Below are positions 26,309 to 34,182 of a stretch of 64,000 nt of DNA, piece after piece. The stretch lies in contig CAWAOX010000015.1 of NCBI GenBank assembly GCA_963783835.1, forward strand, positions 124,001-188,000, given 5' to 3'. Made by a program: the position numbers and the translations under genes. The stretch's first letter is position 1, and each line of letters begins with the position of its first letter. Origin of the DNA: CAIQPS01 sp963783835. Its GTDB lineage: Bacteria; Actinomycetota; Thermoleophilia; RBG-16-64-13. Under the pieces are notes generated by a model. It was given only the letters and a program-made list of their open reading frames with translations. It did no database searches and was not told the origin of the DNA.

Positions 26309-28910
26309 ATGGGTGAAACAGTCCGCATGACGAACTCATCGACGGGTGGGCCGGTGTTCGTCGACGTGAAGGACGGCAAGATCGTCAGGATCACGCCTAT
26401 GGACTTCGACGACAGCGTAGACGCGTCGTCGTGGAAGATCGAGGCCAGGGGACGGACCTTCACCCCGCCACGCAAAACGACCTACTCGGTTTACACGGCC
26501 GGCTTCAAGTCCATGATCTACTCCGACAAGCGGATCAAGTACCCCATGAAGCGCGTTGACTTCGACCCGGACGGGGAGCGCAACATCGAGAATCGCGGCG
26601 TCTCGGGTTACGAGCAAATCTCGTGGGATGAAGCCGTCGATTTGCTTGTGAGCGAGATCAACCGGACCAAGCGCGAGGCAGGGCCGGCCGCTATCCTGTC
26701 GAGCCCCAGCTCCCATCACATGTGGGGCAACGTCGGCTACCGGCACAGCACGTACTTCCGCTTCATGAACATGATGGGCTTCACCTATGCCGATCACAAC
26801 CCGGACAGCTGGGAAGGCTGGCACTGGGGCGGCATGCACATGTGGGGCTTCAGTTGGCGTCTCGGCAACCCCGAGCAGTACGACCTGCTCGAGGACACCC
26901 TACAGAATACCGAGATGATCGTCTTCTGGTCGTCGGACCCGGAAGTGAACACCGGCATCTACTCCGCGCACGAATCCACGGTCCGCCGTTACTGGATGAA
27001 GGACCTGGGCATCAAGATGGTCTTCATCGACCCGTTCTACAACCATACCGCCGGTCTCATCGGCGACAAGTGGTTCTCGCCCAAGATCGGCACCGACCAC
27101 GCCCTCTCCTTTGCCATCGCCTACACCTGGCTGACCGAAGGCACCTACGACAAGGAATACGTGGCTACGCACGCCCACGGTTTCGAGGAGTGGGCCGACT
27201 ACGTCCTGGGCAAGACCGACGGTGTTCCCAAGACTTGCGAGTGGGCCGAAGAGGAGTCCGGAGTGCCGGCTCCGCGAGATCCGTGCGCTCGCGCGCGAGT
27301 GGGCCAAGAAGAAGACCATGCTGGCTGCCGGGGGTCTCGGCGGCTGGGGCGGCGCTTGCCGCGCTTCGCACGGCATCGAGTGGGCCCGCGGCATGATCGC
27401 CCTTGCCACTATGCAGGGGATGGGCAAGCCCGGCTCCAACATCTATTCCACCACGCAGGGCACGCCTGTCGACTACGATTTCTACTTCCCGGGTTACGCC
27501 GAGGGTGGTATCTCGGGCGACTGCGAGAACTCCGCGGCTGGCTTCAAGTTCGCGTGGCGCATGTTCGACGGCAAGACCACGTTCCCGTCGCCTTCGAACA
27601 TCAACACCACCGCCGGCCAGCACATCCCGCGCCTGAAGGTGCCCGATTGCATCATGGACGGCAAGTTCCAGTGGTCGGGCAAGGGCTTCTGCGGCGGCGA
27701 CATCCAGCATCAGTTTCACCAGTACCAGTATCCGGCCCCCGGCTATCCGAAGATCAAGATGCTGTGGAAGTACGGCGGCCCGTGGATCGGGACCATGACC
27801 GCGACGAACCGTTACGCGCAGATGTATACGCATCCGAGTCTTGAGTTCGTTGTGAGCCAGTCGATCTGGTTCGAGGGTGAGGTGCCCTTCGCCGACCTGA
27901 TCCTGCCGGCGTGCACCAACTTCGAGCGCTGGGATATCTCTGAGTTCGCCAACTGCTCCGGCTACATCCCCGACACGTATGGGCAGTGCAACCATCGCGT
28001 GATCTCGCTGCAGGCGAAGTGCATCGAGCCGGAGGGCGAATCCAAGTCAGACTACGACATCTACTGCATGATCGCCGACAAGCTGGGCATCGGGCCGATG
28101 TTCAGTGAGGGCAAGACCGATCTCCAGTGGGTGGAGCAGTACTACAACGCCACCGACATGCCGAAGCACATGACCTTCCAGGAGTTCTTCGACAAGGGCT
28201 ACTTCGTCGTGCCGGACAACCCGGCCCGCAAGAAGACCCCGGCTCTGCGCTGGTTCGCCGAGGGCCGCGAGAAAGACACGCCCGACTGGGGCCCGCGCCT
28301 CAACAACCAGGTGGGCCGCAAGGGCCTGCAGACGAGCACCGGCAAGGTCGAGTTCATCTCCACCAGCCTCAAGAACTTCGAAGAGCAGGGCTTCGTGGAC
28401 GAACACCGTCCAGCCATGCACACGTACGTGCCTGCCTGGGAGGGTCCGCGCTGCGAGCTTGCCAAGAAGTACCCGCTGGGCATGCTGGCTCCGCACCCCC
28501 GCTTCTCCTTCCACACCATGGGTGACGGCAAGGACAGCTTCATGAACGACATCAAGGACCATCGCGTCCTGCTGGACGGTCACTACTACTGGATCATCCG
28601 CATCAACAGCGTCGATGCGACCGCCCGCGGCATCAAGAGCGGCGACCTGGTCCGCGCCTTCAACGATCGGGGCTCGGTCATCCTGTGCGCTCAGGTGGGG
28701 GAGAGGACTCAGCCCGGCACCGTGCACGCCTACGAGTCGTGTGCGGAGTACAACCCGCTCGGCAAACCGGGCAAGTCCGCTGATCGCGGCGGTTGTGTGA
28801 ACATCCTTTCGCCGGATCGGTACATGTCCAAGTATGCTTCGGGCATGGCTCCCAACACCATGCAGATCGAAGTCGAGAAGTGGGACGGCGGCATCTACGA
28901 GATCGACTGA
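26309..28910 (+). CDS. athL: Pyrogallol transhydroxylase-like large subunit 2 (one +1 frameshift at about 27272)
   Basis: Close paralogue of large subunit 1; 866 residues after correction. It keeps the Mo-ligand Ser167 (PDSWEGWHWG) and the upstream His/Tyr/Arg pattern (HMWGNVGYRH) of pyrogallol-phloroglucinol transhydroxylase. The ATG at 26309 with GAGGTGGGG upstream aligns with the paralogue's start. At about 27272 an extra C turns VPA-REIRALAREW into a different frame; frame 3 then continues to the stop, colinear with the paralogue, without loss. Its small subunit follows after 50 bases and is the one that most resembles the transhydroxylase small subunit, so this pair is my first choice for pyrogallol-to-phloroglucinol conversion. 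Confidence 0.9.
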
Positions 28911-28960
28911 GTGCGGACGAATCGACCGGTCTTGCATCGACCGATAAGGAGTCAGCGAAG

Positions 28961-29845
28961 ATGAAGCAATGGTATAAGGTTATCGATGTTGCCAGGTGCC
29001 ATGACTGCAACAACTGCTTTATGGCCGACAAAGACGAGTTCGTCGGCAACGATTGGCCGCGCCTACACGGCCGCCCAGCCCCGTCACGGACACCGCTGGG
29101 TGGACATCCTGCGGCGCGAACGTGGGCAGTACGCGCGCAACGACGTAGCCTATCTCCCGGTGCCGTGTCAGCACTGCGAGAACGCCCCGTGCATCGACGC
29201 GTCCAACGGGTCTATCACCCGCCGTCCCGACGGGATCGTGATGATCGACATGGAGAAGGCCAAGGGCAACAAGGCCCTGGTCGACTCCTGCCCGTACGGC
29301 GCCATCTGGTGGAACGAGGAGCTCGGCATCGGCCAGAAGTGCATCTTCTGCACCCACCTGATCGACGATCCCACCTGGAAGCCGCACACCACCCGGTGCA
29401 CGCATTCCTGCCCCACCGAGGCCATGGCCACGTACTTCATCGAGCCTGAAGAGACGCAGAAGATGATCGAGGCCGAGGGCCTCGAAGCCTACCTGCGCGG
29501 AGCTGGGGACCAAGCCGCACACCCTCTATAAGAACCTGTACAAGTTCACCAAGAACTTCATCACCGCCGGAGTGCTGGTCGACGGCGACTGCTTCGAGAA
29601 CGCCTCGGTGACGCTTCACTCCAAGGAAGGCGGCATCGCGTGTACCCTCTCGGGCGCCGGCGTGGCCAACTGCCTCGATACCTCTGTTCTGGCCACGCGG
29701 ACCACCAACTTCTTCGGGGAGTTCAAGTTCGACGGGTTGGATGACGGCGAATACACACTCAAGGTGGACGCGGCCGGCAGGAAGTACTCCGACGACGGTG
29801 ACCGTCAAGGGCGAGTCCATGAACCTGGGCTTCATCAGACTGTAG
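28961..29845 (+). CDS. athS: Transhydroxylase iron-sulfur small subunit 2 (three +1 frameshifts)
   Basis: Corrected length 293 residues. The pieces are MKQWYKVIDVARCHDCNNC to about 29059 (frame 2), then AYTAAQPRHGHRWVDI to ...EAYLR (frame 3), then ELGTKPHTLYKNLYKF to ...AGRKYSD (frame 1), then TVTVKGESMNLGFIRL and stop (frame 2). Extra bases lie at about 29060, 29499 and 29794. Every junction restores agreement with small subunit 1. Asp23 replaces the fourth Cys of the first motif, as in small subunit 1. The C-terminal part (TNFFGEFKFDGLDDGEYTL) is the beta-sandwich domain of the family and contains about 15 extra residues. Ribosome site AAGGAG. Confidence 0.87.
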
Positions 29846-29871
29846 GTTCCAGAGGCCGGCAATAGAATGAC

Positions 29872-29902
29872 GGGGAGGGCTTTGCTGCGCAGAGCCCTCC
29901 CC
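29872..29902 (+). terminator. Terminator of transhydroxylase operon 2
   Basis: Arms GGGGAGGGCT / AGCCCTCCCC (10 pairs) with an 11-base loop, followed by TTT. It lies 26 bases after the stop of small subunit 2. Confidence 0.75.
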
Positions 29903-29945
29903 TTTAGCGTAGGCGGCGTCGTCCGGGTGGCCCAGGAAGGCGCTT

Positions 29946-30505
29946 GTGAAACAGATCGTGATCTTCAACGGCAGCCCGCGGATGGACGGCAACACGGCGA
30001 CGCTGCTGAACCTTATTGCCAAGGGCGCGCGCGACCATGGCGCCGAGGTCAAGTTCTACACGCTCTTCAAGATGAAGTTCATGGCATGCCAGAGCTGCTT
30101 TGCCTGTCGCATGACAGACGATTGCGTGATCAACGACGAACTGCACGAAGCGCTTCAGAAGGTCAAGACGGCCGATGCCGTGGTGGTCGGGTCGCCGATC
30201 TATCACATGCAGATGACCGGTCCGGTCAAGAACCTCTACGACAGGCTCTACCCGCTGACCGACATCGAGTACAGGCCGCGTTTTGGCACCAAGAAGATGG
30301 TCACCGTGTACACGCAGGGCATGGACGACCCCAGCTCTGTTCGAATCCTATTTCGAGTACACTGCCGCGATGTTCCCCACATTCGGCTTCGACTCTGGTC
30401 GAGAACATCGTCTGCGCCGGTGCGTACGATCCCGAGGCAGCCGACCGCGACGCAGATCTCAAGATCCGGGCGTACGAGGCCGGTAAGAAGCTCGCTCTCG
30501 GCTGA
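29946..30505 (+). CDS. NAD(P)H-dependent FMN reductase / iron-sulfur flavoprotein (two +1 frameshifts)
   Basis: Flavodoxin-fold protein of about 185 residues after correction. It starts MKQIVIFNGSPRMDGNT (FMN phosphate loop), followed by a compact Cys motif ACQSCFACRMTDDC (C-x2-C-x2-C-x5-C), typical of archaeal-type iron-sulfur flavoproteins that carry a [4Fe-4S] cluster, then VVGSPIYHMQMTGPVKNLYDR. An extra C in CCCC (29-32 of the 303xx line, about 30330) and an extra T at about 30394 split the frame; ALFESYFEYTAA and LVENIVCAGAYDPE follow in the new frames. It sits 81 bases before large subunit 3, which lacks a small subunit, so it could be an electron partner. GTG start with AGGAAGG upstream. 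Confidence 0.82.
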
Positions 30506-30586
30506 GTCCCCGCGGGCGCCGCGCGGAGTTATGCTTATTGGCGGCGGCGGACCTCCGACCGGGGGAGTGCGCACTAAGGGGGCGAC

Positions 30587-33208
30587 ATGCGGGGCAGCGA
30601 GAAGAGCCGGACGGGCGAGGAGCGGACGATCGTCCGCGATCTGAGTTGGTGCGGAGTGGGAGCCGGCGCCAACGCGGCCATGGTGGACGCGAAGGACGGC
30701 AAGATCGTCCGCATCCGGCCGGCCCGGTACTACGAGCGCTATACGAAGGAAGAAGTCAAACCCTGGGTCATGCACGCCAGAGGTAAGACCTTCGAGCCGA
30801 GCGACAAGAGCCTCATCCCGCCCCTCAGTCTGGCTTACAAGAAGCGCGTCTACTCCCCGGCGCGTATCCGCTTCCCGATGAAGCGGGTGGATTTTGACCC
30901 GGCCGGCGCACCGGGCTCCGAAGGCCCGGGCGGCCGCAACATTCAGAACCGGGGGGTCAGCAAATACGTGCGCATCAGTTGGGACGAGGCGCTCGATATC
31001 GTCATCAGCGAGATGCTGCGTATCAAAGAGAAGTACGGGCCCACCGCCATCCTCTACCAGTCCGACCAGCACGGGGAGAACAAGGTGGTGCACGGCCCGC
31101 ACGGGTGCGGGCGCAAGCTTCTTCGTCTCTTCGGGGGCTATACCCTCCAGGTGCGGCAGCCGGACAGCTGGGAGGGCTGGTGGTGGGGAGCCAAGCACGT
31201 ATGGGGGTGCGAGCCGGTGGGGCAGCAGATGCCGCAGAAGAACCTGCTCTGGGACATCTCCCAGAACGCCGAACTCCTCTTGTTCTGGGGGTGCGACCAG
31301 GAGACGACCACCTGGGGCTGGGGCGGGCAACTCCCCAGCCGGTTCAGCTTCTGGTGGACCGAACTCGGCATCAGGCAGATCTACATCGCCCCGGACTGCA
31401 ACTACGCCAGCGCGGTGCACGCCGACAAGTGGATCCCCATCCTCCCGAACACCGACGCTGCTCTCTATCTGGCTATCTGCCACCAGTGGTTCAAGAACGG
31501 GACGTACGACAAGGGGTATCTCGATACCCACGCCTACGGCGTCGACAAGTTCGAGGATTACGTCATGGGCAGGGAGGACGGGCAAGCGAAGAGCCCGGAA
31601 TGGGCGGCGCCCATCACCGGTGTGCCCTCGCGGACCATCAAGGCGCTGGCGAATGAATGGGCCTCCAAGCGCACGACCGTGGTCATCGGGAACGGCGGCC
31701 CAGGCATTCGCGGGCCGTATTCCACGGAGCCCGCGCGCCTGCAGGTCCTCTGCCTCGCCATGCAGGGCCTCGGCAGGCCCGGCTGCAATCAATCCAAGAT
31801 GATCGAGTGGGGCCTGCACCACGACGACGAGCAGCTGTCGCCACCGGCCCCCTCGGTGTTCACGAGCATTCTGGCCGCATACACCGGCGGCACCCCGGGC
31901 GACACCAACCCGAACTTCGTGCCCAAGAGCCTGGTGCCGAAAGCCATCCTGGAGGGGTCGGTCGAATGGTGGGGCGCCGAAGAGGAGTTCGCTCCCCGCG
32001 AGAACCAGTTCGTGCACTATGAGTATCCGGTCGAAGGCGCCTCCCCGATCCACCTGATCTGGACCGATTCACCGTCGTGGATCACCTGCTGGAACGACGG
32101 CAACCACTTCATCCGGGCGATGCGGGACGAATCGATCGAGTTCATCTTCTGCCAACACCCCTGGCTGGAGAACGACGCCCTTTTTGCCGACGTGCTCCTG
32201 CCTGCCAACACGAAGTTGGAGGAGGACGACATCGGCAGCGACGTGTTCGGGGGCCAGATGAACCTGCTCTTCCTGGAGCCAAGATGTATCGATCCCCTGG
32301 CGGAATCGTTCAGCGACTACGAGATCGTATGCAAGATCGCCGACCGCTTGGGGATGCTGGAGGAGTACACGGGCGGCAAGACCGTGCCGGAGCTGGTCAG
32401 GACCGGTTACGAGACCTCAGGGGCGCGCGGCCTGGTGAGTTGGGAGGAGTTGAACGAGAAGGGCTACTTCGTCGTGCCGCCGGATCCGGACTGGGAGAAG
32501 ATCCCGGCCGGCATGATCGAGTTCTACGAGGACCCGGAGGGTCATCCTCTCACGACGCCGACCGGCAGGCTGGAGTTCTACGCCACCGGACTGGCAGATC
32601 ACTTCCCGGGCGACGACGAGCGGGGGCCCGTGCCGAAGTGGATCGCCAAGGGGGAGACGCACGAAGAAACGGTCGGCACCGAGCGGAGCAAGAAGTATCC
32701 GCTGCTGGTCATGAGCAACCATCCCCGCTGGGGAGTCCACTCCCAGCACGACGACGTGACCTGGTTCCGGGAGATCGACACCTGCAAGGTGCGGGGGTCC
32801 GATGGCTATCAGTATCATCCGCTCTGGATGAACCCAGAGGACGCCGAGGCCCGGGGCGTCAAACAGGGCGACGTGGTCAGCATCTTCAACGAGCGGGGGA
32901 TCGTGCTCGCCGGCGCCTACGTGACCGAGCGCATCATGGCCGGCGTGGTCGGCATGGATCACGGGGCCAAATACGATCCGATCGAGCCGGGCGAGATCGA
33001 CCGGGGCGGCGCCATCAACACCATCGTGCCGCGCAACACTACTTCGAAGAACGCCGTCGGTATGGTGGTGTCGGGGTTCTTGGCCGAGGTCGTGAAGACC
33101 GATCTGGAGGCCCTCAAGCGCAGGTATCCGGAGGCGTTCGAACGGGAGTGCCACAACACGGCAGGCCCCTGCATCGCCGGGGTGATGATGGAGCAGTCGC
33201 GTGGCTAG
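30587..33208 (+). CDS. Transhydroxylase-family molybdopterin large subunit 3 (divergent subgroup, no adjacent small subunit)
   Basis: An 873-residue bis-MGD enzyme similar to large subunit 4 and, less closely, to 1 and 2. The Mo-ligand Ser194 is kept (PDSWEGWWWG), but the His/Tyr/Arg arrangement of pyrogallol transhydroxylase is replaced (DQHGENKVVHGPHGCGRK), with His at position -22 where Arg stands in 1 and 2. PANTKLEEDDI replaces PACTNFERFDI later on. No N-terminal Cys cluster motif and no Tat signal. It is not followed by an iron-sulfur subunit but overlaps an iclR gene by 8 bases; the only nearby redox partner is the flavoprotein upstream. The substrate is unknown; resorcinol-type hydroxylation or another (de)hydroxylation of polyphenols is possible. 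Confidence 0.85.
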   Translation: MRGSEKSRTGEERTIVRDLSWCGVGAGANAAMVDAKDGKIVRIRPARYYERYTKEEVKPWVMHARGKTFEPSDKSLIPPLSLAYKKRVYSPARIRFPMKRVDFDPAGAPGSEGPGGRNIQNRGVSKYVRISWDEALDIVISEMLRIKEKYGPTAILYQSDQHGENKVVHGPHGCGRKLLRLFGGYTLQVRQPDSWEGWWWGAKHVWGCEPVGQQMPQKNLLWDISQNAELLLFWGCDQETTTWGWGGQLPSRFSFWWTELGIRQIYIAPDCNYASAVHADKWIPILPNTDAALYLAICHQWFKNGTYDKGYLDTHAYGVDKFEDYVMGREDGQAKSPEWAAPITGVPSRTIKALANEWASKRTTVVIGNGGPGIRGPYSTEPARLQVLCLAMQGLGRPGCNQSKMIEWGLHHDDEQLSPPAPSVFTSILAAYTGGTPGDTNPNFVPKSLVPKAILEGSVEWWGAEEEFAPRENQFVHYEYPVEGASPIHLIWTDSPSWITCWNDGNHFIRAMRDESIEFIFCQHPWLENDALFADVLLPANTKLEEDDIGSDVFGGQMNLLFLEPRCIDPLAESFSDYEIVCKIADRLGMLEEYTGGKTVPELVRTGYETSGARGLVSWEELNEKGYFVVPPDPDWEKIPAGMIEFYEDPEGHPLTTPTGRLEFYATGLADHFPGDDERGPVPKWIAKGETHEETVGTERSKKYPLLVMSNHPRWGVHSQHDDVTWFREIDTCKVRGSDGYQYHPLWMNPEDAEARGVKQGDVVSIFNERGIVLAGAYVTERIMAGVVGMDHGAKYDPIEPGEIDRGGAINTIVPRNTTSKNAVGMVVSGFLAEVVKTDLEALKRRYPEAFERECHNTAGPCIAGVMMEQSRG

Positions 33209-34037
33209 AGCGGGAGGGCGGCCGAGAGCTTCGTTGGGCGGGCGCTCCGAAGAGGAGAGCGAGCTCTACGTCCAGGCGCTTGCCCGGGGTCTCACCATAC
33301 TTGCGCTCTTCGACGTGGAGCACCCGGAGTGGAACCTCAACGACATCTGCGCCCGGACCGGCATTTCCAAGACGACCGCCTACCGGATGCTTCGCACCCT
33401 GGAGTGGAAGGAGTTTGCGGTCTTCGATCCCGATACCGAACGCTATCACCTCGGGCGGGCGATGATCCCCGGAGCCTACCTGACGCTTTCGTACGTCAGT
33501 TTCGTCCGCTCTACCCATCCTTTCCTGGAAGACCTGGCGAAGGAGACGGGGGAGACCGTCGAACTGACGGTCGAGAGTGCGCAGGGCGCCGTCGTCGTCG
33601 ATCAGGTCGCGACCTCTCACCCGTTCAAGCCCAACCTGCCCACAGGGCGAATTCTGGGGAACATGGCGAACTCCGCGGTCCGGATGTACGTCGCGCTGCG
33701 GTCCGTGGAGGAGAGGGCCCGGCTTCTGAGAGAGCCGCAGGTCAAGTTCACCCCGTACACGACGACCGATCCGAACGAGCTGGCGCTGATGCTGACGAAG
33801 GCGGCGACGGACGGGGTCGCTTACGATCTCGAGGAGCAGGACCTTGGCGTCTGCGCCGTGTCCGCTCCCGTCTTCGGGCCGGGGGGAGACGCACTGGCCG
33901 TCCTCACGCTCGTGGCGCCGTCAGACCGTTTTGGACCGGCGGCCCGCGGGAAGAATGCTGAAGCAGTCAAGACGAAGGCCGCCGAGATGACGGCCTACTT
34001 CCGCAGCACGTCGGTCGCCGACGCAACGGGGCGCTAG
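33201..34037 (+). CDS. IclR-family transcriptional regulator 1
   Basis: A 278-residue regulator with an N-terminal winged helix (about 25-90; LARGLTILALFDVEHPEWNLNDICARTGISKTTAYR region) and a C-terminal effector-binding domain (about 105-270) of IclR type. IclR proteins commonly control aromatic catabolism and bind the pathway substrate. The GTG start overlaps the stop of large subunit 3 by 8 bases, so it is made together with that enzyme. It is one of two IclR genes in the island; the inverted repeats before the neighbouring operons are plausible targets of one or both. Confidence 0.92.
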   Translation: MARAGGRPRASLGGRSEEESELYVQALARGLTILALFDVEHPEWNLNDICARTGISKTTAYRMLRTLEWKEFAVFDPDTERYHLGRAMIPGAYLTLSYVSFVRSTHPFLEDLAKETGETVELTVESAQGAVVVDQVATSHPFKPNLPTGRILGNMANSAVRMYVALRSVEERARLLREPQVKFTPYTTTDPNELALMLTKAATDGVAYDLEEQDLGVCAVSAPVFGPGGDALAVLTLVAPSDRFGPAARGKNAEAVKTKAAEMTAYFRSTSVADATGR

Positions 34038-34085
34038 CCGTTTTGGGCAAGCGCTGCTTGACGCGCCGCCGACAGCGGCGGAGGA

Positions 34086-34115
34086 TTGACTGAGGGCCTT
34101 GGTGCGTGGCACACT
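34086..34115 (+). promoter_or_regulatory. Candidate promoter of transhydroxylase operon 4
   Basis: TTGACT (34086-34091), 18 bases, then CACACT (34110-34115). The -35 box is a good match; the -10 is weak. The perfect inverted repeats start 17 bases downstream, where a repressor would block initiation. Confidence 0.35.
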
Positions 34116-34131
34116 AGATAGGTCGCAATGA

Positions 34132-34160
34132 CGGAATAGCTATTCCGCTGAGCGGAATAG
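34132..34160. promoter_or_regulatory. Overlapping palindromic IclR-type operator
   Basis: Two overlapping perfect inverted repeats: CGGAATAGCTATTCCG (34132-34147), and a 21-base palindrome at 34140-34160 with core TTCCGCTGAGCGGAA (34143-34157). The core has the TTCC-N7-GGAA form found before transhydroxylase operon 1 and iclR-2. It lies 23 bases before the start of large subunit 4. Confidence 0.68.
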
Positions 34161-34182
34161 CAGGGAAACGGAAGGAGGTAGG

